The notes: generated from the sequence alone by a model not told the origin. 64,000 nucleotides of DNA from Amborella trichopoda (GCF_000471905.2 NW_006494931.1:576646-640645); one strand, 5' to 3'. Shown: positions 8,901 through 20,500, numbered from the stretch's first letter. Numbers and translations are program-made.

Positions 8901-11599
8901 ACACTAATAGTTTTGAGTCTAATCAATGACACAATTACACTTACTCGGCTCAATTCCTATCAAGGTATAGGCCCTCATCTAGAAAAAGAACATACTCACC
9001 TAAAAAATAGTAGGCCCTCATCTAGAAAAAGAACATACTCACCTAAAAAATAGTAGTTATATTGTGAGACACTCATAGTTTTGAATCTAATCAACGACAC
9101 AATTACACTTACCCGATTCTTATATAGTATGAGACACTGTATGTTTATGTACGCAGTTTATGAGAAACCTGTTGATATGTGACGGACAAAAATGAATGAC
9201 TTTCTCAAACTAAAATGACATGATATCTTTATAGAACTTTTTTTAGATCATTTGGGAATTTTACAGCCCCAACAGCAACGTGATTTATGTGTTGGAAGTT
9301 TACGAGAACCTAGTTTGATATATGACGAACAACTATGATTGTGATTTTATTGTATTGAAAATAAATGATATTTTTATATAATTTTTTTTTATATTATTAG
9401 AGAATTTTACAGCCTCGTCAGAAACGTGACTCATGTGTTGGTGCTTTGAGCAGGTGGAGGCAAAAAGGTTACTAGAGTTGAGGTGACCACTGATGGAGGT
9501 GAGACGTGGCTCTTGTGCAGTCTTGACCACCCTGAGAGGCCTAACCGCTATGGCAAGTACTGGTGCTGGTGCTTTTGGTCCTTGGAGCTGGAAGTTTTGG
9601 ACCTTCTAGCTACTAAAGAGATTGCCGTGCGGGCTTGGGATGAGACCCACAACACCCAGCCCGAGAAGCTCAATTGGAACGTCATGGTGAGTATCAAGCA
9701 CCTATCTCCTTCTTCCTCTTTCTGTGTAAGTAGTGCTTAAAATCTCGGCCGGACCAACTCGGACTTACCCAAATAACTTGGGATTATCACCCTGGTATGC
9801 TGGAGTATCTGAGTGAGGTGATCCGAATCGGGGATTAAAAACAATTCAATTTTTTTAAAAAAATCTATTGGTAATAAAATATTTTAAAATTAAGAATTTA
9901 TCTGTAATATATATTTATATATATTTCTATCATTTTAACAAATATTGGACAATGTTTTGGTCATTTTACATTTTCCCTTTTTTTCATATTATTTCCAAAA
10001 TACCCTTCTTACTAATTAATCTTTCAAAATCCATTTTTCATTACTTATTTAACCCATGCGTTTTGTTTAATTTCACTTTAAACATATTTTACCTTTTTCC
10101 AAGCTTTTGTTTTATTTTTATTTTTAACAGTTTTTGCCTTGGCATTCCAAGTTACTCGGCTCGGTCAAGGGTCGAGCACTGTGGGCGGGTCATGTTTTCC
10201 AACAATGGTATGTAAGCATTCTCCATTGGAGAGACCTTGTTGAAGGTTTGCTCGTTATTTTTTACAGGGTATGATGAATAACTGCTGGTTTAAGGTGAAA
10301 ACCAACATTTGCAGACCGCACAAGGGCGAGATTGGTCTGGTGTTCGAGCACCCGACCCAGCCAGGCAGCCAGTCCGGTGGCTGGATGGCGCGCCAAAAGC
10401 ATCTTGAGACGTTCGAGGAGGCCAAAACCCTGAAGAAGAGTGTCTCCTCCCCCTTCATGAACACCGCATCCAAGAGCCTCTCCATGTCCGAGGTCCAGCG
10501 TCACTCCACCGCCGAGTCTGCCTGGATTGTGGTCCACCGACACGTCTACGACTGCACCAAGTTCTTGAAGGACCATCCCGGCGGTGCGGACAGTATACTG
10601 ATAAATGCAGGCACCGACTGCACTGATGAATTCGATGCCATCCACTCCGACAAGGCAAAGTCGATGCTCGAGTCGTATAGGATTGGCGAGCTCATCACCA
10701 CGGGCTACGCCTCCTCCTCATCCGCCGACAATTCACCAAACACTTCAGTGCATGGTGCTTCAAATTTCTCCCACTTGGCCACCATTAGTGAAAGCTCTGT
10801 TTCTAGGCCTGTGGCCTTAGTCCCGAGGGCCAAGACACCATGCACATTGACATCGAAGATCATTCTTTCAGACGACTCCCGCTTGTTTAGGTTCAGCCTC
10901 CCCACCCCTGATCATGTTTTGGGCTTACCCACCGGCAAGCACTTGATGGTATCAGCAAAGATCGAGGGGAAACTCTGTATCCGATCTTACACACCGACGA
11001 GCCCACCTGACCAGGTCGGCTCGTTCGATCTCCTGATCAAGGTCTACTTCAAGGGAGTGCACCCCAATTTCCCGAATGGCGGGCTCATGTCACAGTACCT
11101 CGAGTCGCTTCCCCTTGGCTCCATCGTCGATATCAAGGGGCCCGTCGGCCACATTGAGTACACAGGGAGAGGAGGGTTCACAGTTGGGGGCAAACACAGG
11201 CAAGCCAAGAGGCTCACCATGTTAGCTGGTGGGACTGGGATCACACCTATATACCAAGTTATGCAGGCCATTCTCAAGGACCCGGAGGACCACACTGAGA
11301 TGCACCTGGTGTATGCGAATCGCAGAGAAGAAGACATACTGCTGAGAACTGAGATCGATAAGTGGGCGAGAGAGGATTCGAGACTCAAGGTCTGGTACGT
11401 GTTGAGTAATCCTAAGGACCACGGTTGGAGTTACAGTGTTGGGTACATAACTGAGGGGATTTTGAGGGAGCATATTCCTGGTGGATCAGATGATACTCTC
11501 GCTCTGATATGTGGTCCTTCTCCTATGATCCAGTTTGCTGTATTGCCTAATCTCGAGAAGATGGATTATGATGTGAAGAACTCGTGCTTACTGTTCTAG
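4913..11599 (+). CDS. NIA: nitrate reductase [NADH], spliced gene (4 exons)
   Basis: Cytosolic homodimeric molybdo-flavohaemoprotein that reduces nitrate to nitrite with NADH, the first and highly regulated step of nitrate assimilation. The CDS joins 4913-5933, 6397-6537, 9454-9686 and 10268-11599: 2727 bases, 908 residues, the family's usual length. All three introns are GT/AG. Domain order is variable acidic N-terminus (1-95), Mo-pterin domain with Mo-ligand Cys186 in VCAGNRR, dimerisation domain (about 340-470), hinge 1 with 14-3-3 site KKSVSSP (Ser525), cytochrome b5 (HPGG His568; His591), FAD domain (RSYTP 704-708) and NADH domain (GGTGITP 786-792; CGPSPM Cys880). Seen directly: intact frame and all cofactor signatures. 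Known for the family: nitrate induction and light/dark inactivation by hinge phosphorylation. NADH versus NAD(P)H preference cannot be read from sequence. Only one copy lies in the window. Confidence 0.97.
5934..6396 (+). other. NIA intron 1 (463 bp, GA-repeat rich)
   Basis: Phase 1 intron, GTGAGG...TGGCAG. It consists largely of tandem blocks around GTTCTAGAGAGAGAAAG. The phrase GGCTTTCTTCTGTATTG recurs at 5943 and 6018 (75-base period), and TTGTCTTGTTTAGAGAGA recurs nearby. No separate gene is inside. Confidence 0.93.
6397..6537 (+). CDS. NIA: NIA exon 2: dimerisation domain, part 1
   Basis: Completes Gly341 and encodes the conserved [18 protein letters not shown] and [13 protein letters not shown] segments, ending with the first base of codon 388. 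Both junctions are phase 1. The donor CCG|GTAAGT is a consensus site. The exon's size and boundaries match the small second exon known from other plant NIA genes. Confidence 0.95.
6968..7277. mobile_element. MITE-like element, copy A (in NIA intron 2)
   Basis: Left end GGTTATGTAAAGTTGCAACTT and right end (reverse complement) GTTTGCATAAAGTTGCC form imperfect terminal inverted repeats. About 25 bases in, AATTAAGGTGCAC is shared with copies B (14834-15202) and C (51627-52005), as is an internal ATCGAGAT word. The element is short, AT-rich and non-coding, as expected of a non-autonomous DNA transposon. No target duplication was recognised. Confidence 0.65.
7740..8460. other. intronic AT-rich DNA with a decayed dispersed repeat
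   Basis: Words such as GGTGAGATCGATCTGG and GATCGATTTGG resemble the segment at about 51000-51250 (GGCCGGATCATACTGATT, GGAATCGATCTC). This suggests an old dispersed element that I cannot classify. Long T-runs follow. Nothing coding was seen. Confidence 0.3.
8777..9060 (+). repeat. SINE-like relic plus local tandem repeats in intron 2
   Basis: TTAATTGGTGAACGCTTGATG followed by TAGGCTCAATTCC matches the order of words at 2285-2350. Downstream, CTCAATTCCTATCAAGGTAT and GAACATACTCACCTAAAAAATAGTAG recur two to three times (about 8826-9058), showing local duplication after insertion. Confidence 0.45.
9148..9450 (+). repeat. ~150-bp tandem duplication abutting the exon 3 acceptor
   Basis: Two diverged copies (about 9148-9299 and 9300-9450) share GAGAACCTxGTTTGATATxTGACG, TGATATxTTTATA, GAATTTTACAGCC and ACGTGAxTxATGTGTTGG in the same order. 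The second copy runs straight into the exon 3 acceptor at 9453. Confidence 0.75.
9454..9686 (+). CDS. NIA: NIA exon 3: dimerisation domain, part 2
   Basis: Completes Gly388 and ends at Met465 in phase 0. It encodes [18 protein letters not shown], the Trp-rich [18 protein letters not shown] stretch and [18 protein letters not shown], all strongly conserved in plant nitrate reductases. The acceptor is GAGCAG|GTGG and the donor is CATG|GTGAGT. Confidence 0.95.
9687..10267 (+). other. NIA intron 3 (581 bp)
   Basis: Phase 0, GTGAGT...TTTACAG. Its middle is T-rich, and its two ends hold CTCGGCCGGACCAACTCGG and ACTCGGCTCGGTCAAGGGTCGAGC. These look like remnants of a short repeat insertion. No coding content. 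Confidence 0.93.
10268..11599 (+). CDS. NIA: NIA exon 4: hinge 1, cytochrome b5, FAD and NADH domains
   Basis: Residues 466-908, starting [13 protein letters not shown]. Hinge 1 carries [11 protein letters not shown], where Ser525 aligns with the family's light/dark phosphorylation site that binds 14-3-3 proteins. Cytochrome b5 has DHPGG (His568) and AIHSDKAK (His591), the haem ligands. Hinge 2 is serine-rich (615-645). The FAD module has RSYTPTS and GGLMSQYL. The NADH module has [10 protein letters not shown] and [11 protein letters not shown]. The C-terminus is SCLLF then TAG. The CGPSP variant departs from the usual CGPPP. Confidence 0.97.
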   Translation, partial: GMMNNCWFKVKTNICRPHKGEIGLVFEHPTQPGSQSGGWMARQKHLETFEEAKTLKKSVSSPFMNTASKSLSMSEVQRHSTAESAWIVVHRHVYDCTKFLKDHPGGADSILINAGTDCTDEFDAIHSDKAKSMLESYRIGELITTGYASSSSADNSPNTSVHGASNFSHLATISESSVSRPVALVPRAKTPCTLTSKIILSDDSRLFRFSLPTPDHVLGLPTGKHLMVSAKIEGKLCIRSYTPTSPPDQVGSFDLLIKVYFKGVHPNFPNGGLMSQYLESLPLGSIVDIKGPVGHIEYTGRGGFTVGGKHRQAKRLTMLAGGTGITPIYQVMQAILKDPEDHTEMHLVYANRREEDILLRTEIDKWAREDSRLKVWYVLSNPKDHGWSYSVGYITEGILREHIPGGSDDTLALICGPSPMIQFAVLPNLEKMDYDVKNSCLLF

Positions 11600-11830
11600 T
11601 TCAAGCAAACGTGTCTTTCCCTCTCTATACTTACTCTCTCTAAAAACTCATTCTCTTTCTCTTCACTGTATATACTGCGGTTCCTGCATTATTTTTCTTT
11701 TGTGTAAATAAGATCGGTACAGGAGCGGGCTGGGTAGTGTAGAGGCACGATCGTGCCTATTATTCTTTCTCTAATGAAGCCATTGATTTTGTCCACTTTA
11801 TTGCTATTGTAAATTATATAATAAACAAGC
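11600..11830 (+). terminator. NIA 3' UTR with likely poly(A) signal
   Basis: A CT-rich 3' UTR follows the stop codon. AATAAA at 11820-11825 is the best poly(A) signal, in a T-rich context. AAATAAG at about 11706 is a weaker alternative. Confidence 0.6.
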
Positions 11831-13350
11831 TACAATGGCACTTTGTGGGGTTGGTAATGGGCCGGGCCACTGGTACAGTACCTGCAATTATTCTATGGAG
11901 ATGATTCTCTTTGGGGTAATGGCATCTCTTCCTTTTTCAGTAGAGAGATTTTTTTTTTTCTTTTGATAATCTTTTTCAATGGAGAGATTCTTTATAGTGG
12001 TTTAATATGTATATCAATATAGTGGCCCAATCTCTTGACCACAGAGTATGCTATTGTTGTGGGAAGCAGATACATACATACTTTATTATTCTTTTTACTT
12101 GAGACATTATCATTGAAGGGATGAAACCCTTTACAATATTATTGAGTATACGCTTTTTTATTTTCATTTTAATTAGATATCTCTTTAAAAAGATAATTAA
12201 AAATACCTAAATTATCTTTGTTCAGTATTTGGCATGTGAACAACTATAGATATTTTGTAATGAGATTGTAACTATGTATCTTTTATACATAAAGATCACA
12301 ATCATTATTGTCTTTTAAATATCAAAATGGAGCATTGTAAGAGTGTTATTAAATAAACACAAAAGTTACTAAAAACATTTCTCAGACTTCATAACTCATC
12401 CCAATCCATCCAATTTTGTGACATCCATGTACAAAAGATAAATGGTCTTTTTGTCGACAGTCTTTTTTGTAATTTCGTCTTTAAAAGGTGTCAACTGAAT
12501 GACGACAATACCTCTAGTTGTTTTGCAGCACAAATAAATAATATACTTTTAGTTATTAGTAATGTAGAATGATTAAAGATATTTTTGTTATTTTACAGTT
12601 AAATACTTTGTACGTATTAAATTATAAAAATTCTTTTAGTTGTTATGCATTATTAATATTGAACAAAACATATGCATTATTAATATTGAACAAAACATTC
12701 TTTATTTATATTGCGTAATTAGAGATATTTTTATCATTTAAGTGAAAGCCTTTCGACCATCAAATTACTGAAATACCCCACCTTAATACTCGTTTCAATT
12801 ACTAGACAAGAAGCAATTTAAGTATTTTTTTAAAATAAAAGAGTATTTAAGTGAAATGAAAAACAAAATATACATCATCACATTGCATGATGTTTAATGA
12901 ACCCTTATTTCTTGGACCACGTGGCTGCTAGCAGTTGTCCCACGTTAGAGTAGGTGGGTTCGATGACGTAGCGCATGACACCACTACATGGAAAGGTCGA
13001 GAAGGTAGTTTGTCGTTTTGAGAGGCTTTTAATAAAAAGTCCCGCTTACGTGGGTGCCCTTGGGCCACTTTTAGTTTGGGCCTACGAATTCGCGGTCCTC
13101 ATCAGTGTAGGCTCTTCGCCGTCTACGTGCTATCGCTGATGCAAATAAAAGTTTTAGTTTTATTTATGTAAAATATTTTTTTATTTTTAATTTTTTATTT
13201 TTAATTTTTATACGTCATGAAATTCAAAAATTGAAAGTATTATTTGTAAGCAAAATATCCCAATCTTTTCTATCTTACAATCTTTTAAACTCATTTGAAC
13301 ATAATATTGACTTTAACAATTTATGAAATGATTTCCTTTCTTCAAAATCT
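11831..13350. other. intergenic; dispersed repeat copy near 12290-12430
   Basis: AT-rich, no gene seen. 12290-12430 resembles 2814-2950 in word order. ATGCATTATTAATATTGAACAAAACAT is duplicated near 12640-12700. Confidence 0.5.
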
Positions 13351-13364
13351 AACCTCTAACCTAC

Positions 13365-13520
13365 GCTCTCTCTATAAACTCAATCTCTCCCTCTTTCTCT
13401 CTCTAAACTTAACACTACCATCCACCACTCTCTTAATCGCGAGCACTCAGTCTCTCCCTCTCTCTTTCTAAACTTAGCCACCACCATCCACCACTCTTTG
13501 AACCGAGAGCACCCCTGTCC
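13365..13520. repeat. CT-rich ~75-bp tandem duplication
   Basis: CTCTCTCTxTAAACTTAxCACxACCATCCACCACTCT occurs twice (about 13395-13435 and 13460-13500), each followed by a GAGAGCAC-like word. It is pyrimidine-rich like plant leaders, but no downstream gene was found. Confidence 0.65.
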
Positions 13521-14079
13521 TCCACCACCACTTTATATACAAACCCTCGTATTCCCTCTCCAAACCATACACAACCCCTTCATCCATAACCTTTAAACCC
13601 GCTCTTTCTCCCCTCTTCTCACTTTTTTGACAACCCTTTTTACTTTTACGGCAAAAAAACGGTGCCAAGATGACGAGAGCAGTAGCTCCAGCCAAATTTC
13701 CGACCAAAATCAACACTATTGGGCCTTGCCTTCACTTTGGTGTCACATTTTATGGCTTATTTAAAGGGACCTCGGAAATTTTCAACCAAAATCAGCACCA
13801 AATTTTCGGCCAAAATCACAACCTCTTAAACTTCACATGGCTTATTTAAAAGGAAGTCGCACAGGTTACGGTTCCCGGAAAAAGCTGTTGGTCTTTGGGT
13901 TACCAAGTATCCAGTCCAGCAGTCGGAACCCGACCACTCAAGTCATTGTGGGTCAAATCTAGGCTAACAAAAATGGGGAGATTTCCTAAAGTTTCAAGAA
14001 TTCTACCTGAAAATCTCTTGTAGGAGAGGTTTAAAGTCCCTAAAAGTTGTCTTAGTTTGCCGATTTCTTGTTACAATTT

Positions 14080-14240
14080 CTTGGGCATTAGAGTTCAAGA
14101 GATAGGCGACGGAGAAGGTGAGCTGAGAGCTAAAGAAGAGGAAGGTTTTGCAGGGCATCAAAGTTCAGGAGATAAGCGATAGAGAAAGGGAAATTGAAGG
14201 TGGGTTGAGAGGAAGGTTTTGCCGGAGGAGTTGATGCCAT
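14080..14240. repeat. purine-rich tandem duplication
   Basis: GAGTTCAAGAGATAGGCGACGGAGAA and GAGGAAGGTTTTGC recur about 70 bases apart as AAGTTCAGGAGATAAGCGATAGAGAA and GAGGAAGGTTTTGC. Confidence 0.6.
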
Positions 14241-14406
14241 TGCAAGTGTAGCCAAGGTTGTAGGATACTTTGGAGTTGTAGAACAATTGGCTGTTGTTGA
14301 GATAAGGTTGTTAGTATTCAGTGGATTGTAGAGAAAGGAAAGAAAGGATTAAGAGCTAGAAGAAATAAAGCATGGCTCTGAATTGCAAGAGATAGTGATT
14401 GAGTTC

Positions 14407-14577
<171 letters not shown>

Positions 14578-14833
14578 TCAGAGATGGGCATTAAATTGGT
14601 TATCTCATAGAGAGATAAATGGAGGGCATAAATTAACGGCTTTAGAGAGAGAGAGTCATTTCATAAGTTGTTGAGGTCAATAATACATGGTCAAATGGGT
14701 TTAGGGGGTTGTAAGATAAAAAAGATGGAGGCTTTTTGCTTATAATTAATAATTTTAATTCTTAAGTCTTATGAGATATAGAAGTTAAAAATAGGAGAGA
14801 AGGGGATATTTTCCCTTTTATTTATTGGGTGTG

Positions 14834-15202
14834 GTTTCTATGAAGTTGCAAAAACAATCCAATTAAGGCGCCCCTCCAAATTTTATCATAACATGTAATT
14901 TTGGTGTAAAAAGTTTTTAGGATTATCTCAAAATTGATTTTTATATCTAATTATAAAATTTTAAACTCCAAAAATAGTTAAAATCAAGTAGATCTATAAA
15001 CATATAAAAATCTTGAAAAAGGATGGTCTAGATATTGTGTTGCAAGATATACTATTTCTATGAAATTCTTATATATATAGTCATACATCTCGTTGTCGAG
15101 ATGAATAATTAGATGGCTTTTCAACAATAAAACAATATTTTCCAATGGATTTTTAAGGTGCATCTGTAATTCTACATTTTAACGTTGCGACCTTATATAA
15201 AC
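14834..15202. mobile_element. MITE-like element, copy B
   Basis: Left end GTTTCTATGAAGTTGCAAAAAC and right end (reverse complement) GTTTATATAAGGTCGCAACG are inverted repeats, with GGTGCATCT/GGCGCCCCT just inside. The middle (TCTAATTATAAAATTTTAAA and AATCAAGTAGATC) matches copy C in reverse orientation, so B and C lie in opposite directions. Confidence 0.75.
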
Positions 15203-15525
15203 TTTTTTCTTATTTATTTTATATGATGAAAATGTATGCAAACAGTTGTATAATCATATTTACCAAAAAACGAAAAACAGTTAAATAATCATTGGAAAGT
15301 ACATGTGATCCACCACATGCTATCCATTTCCATAGATCGCCGATTGTTTGGTGTTAGCATAGAAACTAAAAAATTTGGATTTTCAAGTCTTAAAATATAA
15401 TGTATGGGATCATCAATTTCAAATCTTCATAGAACCATTAGATCCACATGATTTATGAAGTCTCAAATTTCATATGGGTTGAACATTGATTTTAAGGCTG
15501 TCATAAGGGTTTTAAGTCTTGAAAC
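15203..15525. other. intergenic, nothing recognised
   Basis: AT-rich DNA between the MITE copy and the Copia-1 LTR relic. No gene or repeat was recognised. Confidence 0.5.
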
Positions 15526-16150
15526 TGTTGGGCTCAAACTGTTCCAGCCCTCTTGCAAGAATGAGGATGTGTGCAATGGAGCCTTACCATTTGGGGTAAA
15601 ATATTAAGCACTTTGTATGTATGTACGTGTGTGTTTATTTGTGTGTGTAAAATGAGAAAATAAGAAGCAATTAAAGCAAAAATTATGAATACACAAGATT
15701 TTATATGATTCACCCTTTTGGGCTACATCTTGGGGATAGAGCTAGACAATCCATTAAAAGTAATAGGGTTACATGGATTTGATGGAATAAACTATTTCAT
15801 CCAAAATGCAATCTCTCTCTAGACAATCCATGAAAAGTAATAGGGTTACAAGGATTTCATGGAAGAAACTATTTCATCCAAGATGCGATCTCTATCTCTC
15901 TCTCATTTCTTATTTCAAGAGTTTCCTTCTCTTGGATTACAAATCTCCCACACTTTCTACAAGGGCTCTATGAGCTCTCTTCGGATTTTTCTCTAGAGGT
16001 TCTCTCTCTTGGGTTATCTCTTTCCAAAATGCACTCTTTCCTCTCTCTAGAGTACCTAAAAATACGACCTATAACACATATTTGTATGAGTTGGTTAGGG
16101 TCATGTTTAACCCTTTCCACTTCTATTGTTTCTGATGACAAGGGATCCCA
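15526..16150 (-). repeat. Copia-1 3' LTR relic (left)
   Basis: The segment starts TGTTGGGCTCAAACTG. It aligns by eye with 47824-48340 over CTCTTGCAA, TGTGCAATGGAGCCTTACC, a TATGTGATTCACCCTTTTGGGCTA-like block, CTCTAGAGGTTCTCTCTCTTG and GGGTxxTGTTTAACCCTTTCC. The two copies flank the decayed minus-strand copia pol/gag and so are read as its LTRs. They are heavily diverged, so the element is old. Confidence 0.6.
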
Positions 16151-16539
16151 TCTTCTTGAAAATCACACCAAGTCCTTCTTATTTGTATAAAATGATATTG
16201 GGGTCGCTCTTCCTCATGGGATGGTGTTTGTAGGGCGAATTTGAGAGAATTTCAAACTGAAATCCCCTGACCTATAGCTATAAAATTAGTTGAGTAAATT
16301 TTTGATAGAGATGTCGTGGGAATGGTCAAATTATGATTTAAAGACTAATTAACCTCGAAAAGCCAATTTTTCTTCATAACCTTTTCGTCCAAAAAACAGA
16401 AATCTACTGCGAAATTAAGTCTACCTAAAATAATCAAAATAACCAAAATTAACTAATAAAAGGAAAAAAAAAAGTTTACTTGCCCAAGTCGGTTGGTCTG
16501 GGGAGCCCGAAGTTGGTGGTGCCACCTGTATCAGGACCA

Positions 16540-17506
16540 GATGTTATTTATGCCTCTTTGCCTTCACTTTTTCTCTTTAAAATTGTTGATTTTCCCCACT
16601 GAGATCTGCAAAAAATATTGGTTAGGGATATTTGAGAGACATTAAAATTGAATATAGGGTTTTGTAGCTTAGATCTAGGGTCATGACTTTTAGGATCTAA
16701 GCTTTGAAGGCTAAATTTCTAAGCAGGTTAAGAGGATCTATGCTTTTATTCTTAGGATTTGGTTTAGAAAATTAAAGTTCTAGGTATCTTGAGGGTTAAG
16801 CTTCTTAATTCTAGGTTTTCTCTGGAAATTAGGTCTAGATCTAAGGTTATGCGTTGGTCCCTTGAATGACGAAAAATAGCACCCTCATATATGCTTAAAA
16901 AGTCAGCTCTAAGTAGGTTGGAAATGATTACTACTGAAATTCTATGGAAAATTTGAGTTGACCAGGTCAAGAAATCTACTTTTTTTAGAAAGAATTGCCA
17001 AACTCTATGAAAACTGGTGTCCAAAGCTTTTGCTTGTAAAAGCTATGTGAGAGTAGATTTTACTGGGCCTATGGTTTAGACACCACAAGAAGTGGTGTTT
17101 TCAAACTTTGATCCAGATGCTAAGAAAACTGGTGTCTAAAACATGGTTGGCTGATTTTTCAGGATTTCGTTGACCTTTTGATCTTGATCCAAAATTTGTA
17201 TTTTCTTGATCGTACTTTTCTCGAAAGCTTCTATCTAAGTCGGTTTTCTTATTTTTAGTGTTTAAGATGACTTTCAAGATTTTAGGATGGTTTCCTAGAG
17301 TTTTAGGATTATTTAGGAGATTCTTTAGGATGTTCTAGAAGGTTGGGACCATGTCCAAGGGACTATGGACCATAGAAACGGTAGACAATGGTGTATTTGG
17401 GTAGGATGGTCCCTAAGAGTCTAATAGACATTTTTAGGAATTTAAAAATTTGGAAAAATATGAGAAAAATGGAAAAAAATAGCCAATTCAAAATAGGACG
17501 TCTACA
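16540..17506 (-). repeat. Tat-type LTR fragment in minus orientation (T4)
   Basis: Read on the minus strand, it begins at 17506 with TGTAGACGTCCTATTTTGAA. This matches the LTR start at 39503 (TGTAGACACCCGATTTTAAA) and is followed by similar CCTAAAA-rich text. It lies between the Copia-1 LTR relic and the RNase H end, so it looks like a solo or truncated LTR inserted there. The inner boundary is approximate. Confidence 0.4.
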
Positions 17507-17589
17507 AATGGGATACCAAACAATCTTGTCCTCCAATCCTATATTGGGGGTGCTCCATTTTACAAATAACTTGGTGCTCATGTAACACC

Positions 17590-20500
17590 CATTTTATCCA
17601 TGCTTCTGCACAACTCTTATTTCTCATGTCCAAGGTTTTTATCAAGATATGTGACACATTCTTTTTAGTATGGTTCGTCTCTTGCTACAATAAATTCTTC
17701 TCTAGGACAACCCAAATCCAATTTAATATACATCAATGTGCTTCATGCTTAAATAAAAGCTAGTGTTTACGCTCATGTCAATAACACTTCGACTATCATA
17801 GTGAACAATAGACTTGTCTTATTTCAAACCTAATTATCGGAGGAATATATTCATCCACGATCTCTCTTATCAACAGGACCACAAACTCTGCATCTTAGAC
17901 TGACATGATATAATTTTCTAGGCGAAAGTAAACATGTATCCTAAGGTTGACTTCCTTGACTCTAGGTCACTAGCCATATTTGCATCCATGTGACCTTGTA
18001 AAATAGGTTGACCTCTACTAAAACTTAAACACACTTTGAACCTCTAAGATCTCTAAAGACCACTTAACTGTTAATCGACGTTTCTTACTGGGATTTGTGA
18101 TGAATCATGCCAACTGTGTCTGACATATCTAGATCACACATACCATGGTATATTTTAAGCTTCCTAGGGCCAATGCATAAGGTATTCTCTATTTTTTTTC
18201 TCCTTACTTGAAGGACTTTGCTAGATACCTTGCTTAAAGTGACCATTAAGTGGGGCGCCCACATATTCGCTTTGTTCCTGTTGAATCTTTTGAGTACCTT
18301 CTCAATGTATCTTTCTTGTAAGAACTATAGCTACTTAGTTTTCTGGTCGCGAGATATCTTCATGACCAATATTTGTTTGACCTGGTCCTAAGTCCTTCAT
18401 AGTATATGCTTTGCTAAACTCTTGTTAATCTTATTAATCTTTTGTCTTAGTATCAACATCAACATGCACTAAAATGATGACGGTTAAAAGGATGATGAAA
18501 TCACCGTCCGAGAACTTGTTAGCACATACACAATTTCTAAGTTTGTTCTCTTGTACTCATGATTTCACATGAAGGAATCGAACTTCTTGTACTATTGCCT
18601 TGGAACCTATTTCAACCTATATAGGCTCTTCTTCAGCTCGCAAACCATGTATTATTTCTCTTTCACCTTGAATTCTTTTAGTTGTTCTATATAATCTATC
18701 CCTGCAACTTGTTATGGAGAAAGGTGATATTGAAATCTTGTTGCTCAATCTCTAGATTCAAGCTGGCAAGTAGTCTAATATCACACGAATTGATAATATT
18801 TTCACAATAAGGGCAAAATTTCATCAAAGTTGATGCCCATGTTTTGCTTAAAACCCTTCATATGCAGCCTTGTTTTGTACATTGGTTGTGAGCTCTTTTC
18901 TGAATACCTACTTGTTTTTCAATTTACTTCTAGCCCTTGGCAACTTTACTTGGTCATTAGTGTAGTTTTATTGCAATGTATTTATATCCTTTTACACAAA
19001 TTTAACCTACTCCTCCTTGTGTTCATCGATTTGAGCTTCTTAGTAGCTTCTGTGTCACCTCCTTCCCTACATATGATCTATTTTGATGTGGAGTATCTGT
19101 TTTGAGTGTTTGTCTCTTAGAGGACCTTTTTAATTTAATTATGGTGGCAATTATTAGACAGGTTGCTCCCCCAACTTCACCTCTCTAACAGTTGGCGTGT
19201 ACTCTTCTATGATTCATCATCATGGTTTCTTCTTGGATATTCATATGTCTTTAATGTGAACCATGGTTGGAGGAACTATGACCCGACTTTGTAAATTATT
19301 GAAGATATGTAACTTCTTTGGCTTCTTCATGTATTCAATGCTTAGTTCTTGAAAGATCACATCTATACTCTTGATCACCTTCCTGTTCTTAGGGTCCCAT
19401 AGCCTATAGTCGAACTCTTCATCTAAGTAGCCTAAATAGATGTATGAGAGTGTGTTCATCAAGCTTAAATATTTTTCCTTGAGCACGTGCACAAACACAT
19501 GCAACTGATTACCTTCAAGTGTGATTAAGACATGTATTTTCTGATCCAAACTCTCTTTGTGATATCACCACTAGTGGAAATGATGAAAATCTATTTATTA
19601 GATAATATGCTACGAGAACTGCTTTGTCGTACGATTCAACAACTTGGAAGAGGATTGCATGTTCCGTATTCTCTCCATAATTGTGCGACTCCTTCTCTCT
19701 ATTATGCCATTATACAGAGGGGGGGTATATGGTCTTCTTGTTGCTTATTCTATGCTTGTCATAATGGCTTTTGAACAGTTTTTAGGTGGACTCCCTCATT
19801 GTCTAATTGGAGACACTTCGACAAATAGTCTATCTCCCTTTTCGCTTGGCATGGAAATTCTGAGAGACCTTAAAGACCTAATCTTTTAATTCATCAAGCA
19901 CACCTATACCTTTCTTAAAATATCATTGATAAAAGTGATGACGTATAAGGCACCACTAAGAGGCTTCATACCCATAGGACGACATACATCTAAATACACG
20001 AGATCCATGATTTTTGTGTCAACTTTAGAGTCCATTTTGTAAAAGGACACTCTATGTCATTTGACTACCAATGAGTGGTCACATGGAGTCAAACATATAT
20101 TATTGACACTTGGGAAGATATGCTTCTTTGCTAATATGCACGATCTTCTTTACTTAGGTGGCTCAGTTGCATGTGCCACAAATCTAATGAGCATTCTTCC
20201 ATAATGGTATTAACTTCAAGAGACTTGCACTTAGGCTTTGTAAAGTGAGTAACACTTCTTATCTTTAGCATAATGTCGGTCTTGATGTGTATATATCTCA
20301 TTCTCACAATCTTTAATCCCTATCTTTGTGGAGCCAAAATCTCTCCCTTTATAAGAAGAAAATTAATGACTATATGGGATGACCCAAAATGATGTTCTGA
20401 TATCTATAACCCAGTCATAATTGCACAAAGTTGATACAATACTTATACACATTTCACTATAGTTTTTGACCACCCTTACATCTTCTCCAATGGTCACTCT

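Larger units (their letters stand above)
6538..9453 (+). other. NIA intron 2 (2916 bp)
   Basis: Unusually long compared with the other two introns here. It opens with GTAAGT and ends in GCTTTGAGCAG. It contains a CT microsatellite (about 6601-6622), a MITE-like element (6968-7277), AT-rich filler, a SINE-like relic (8777 on), a local tandem repeat (8826-9060) and a ~150-bp duplication that runs up to the acceptor. No open frame with a recognisable domain was found. Confidence 0.93.

Noticed and set aside
10255-11473. Antisense and alternate frames over NIA exon 4
   Set aside because: They overlap a fully conserved coding exon; GC-rich codon third positions keep other frames open.
18830-19105. 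91-codon plus-strand hydrophobic frame
   Set aside because: Antisense to the decayed Copia-1 reverse transcriptase/integrase junction; hydrophobic character is a strand artefact.
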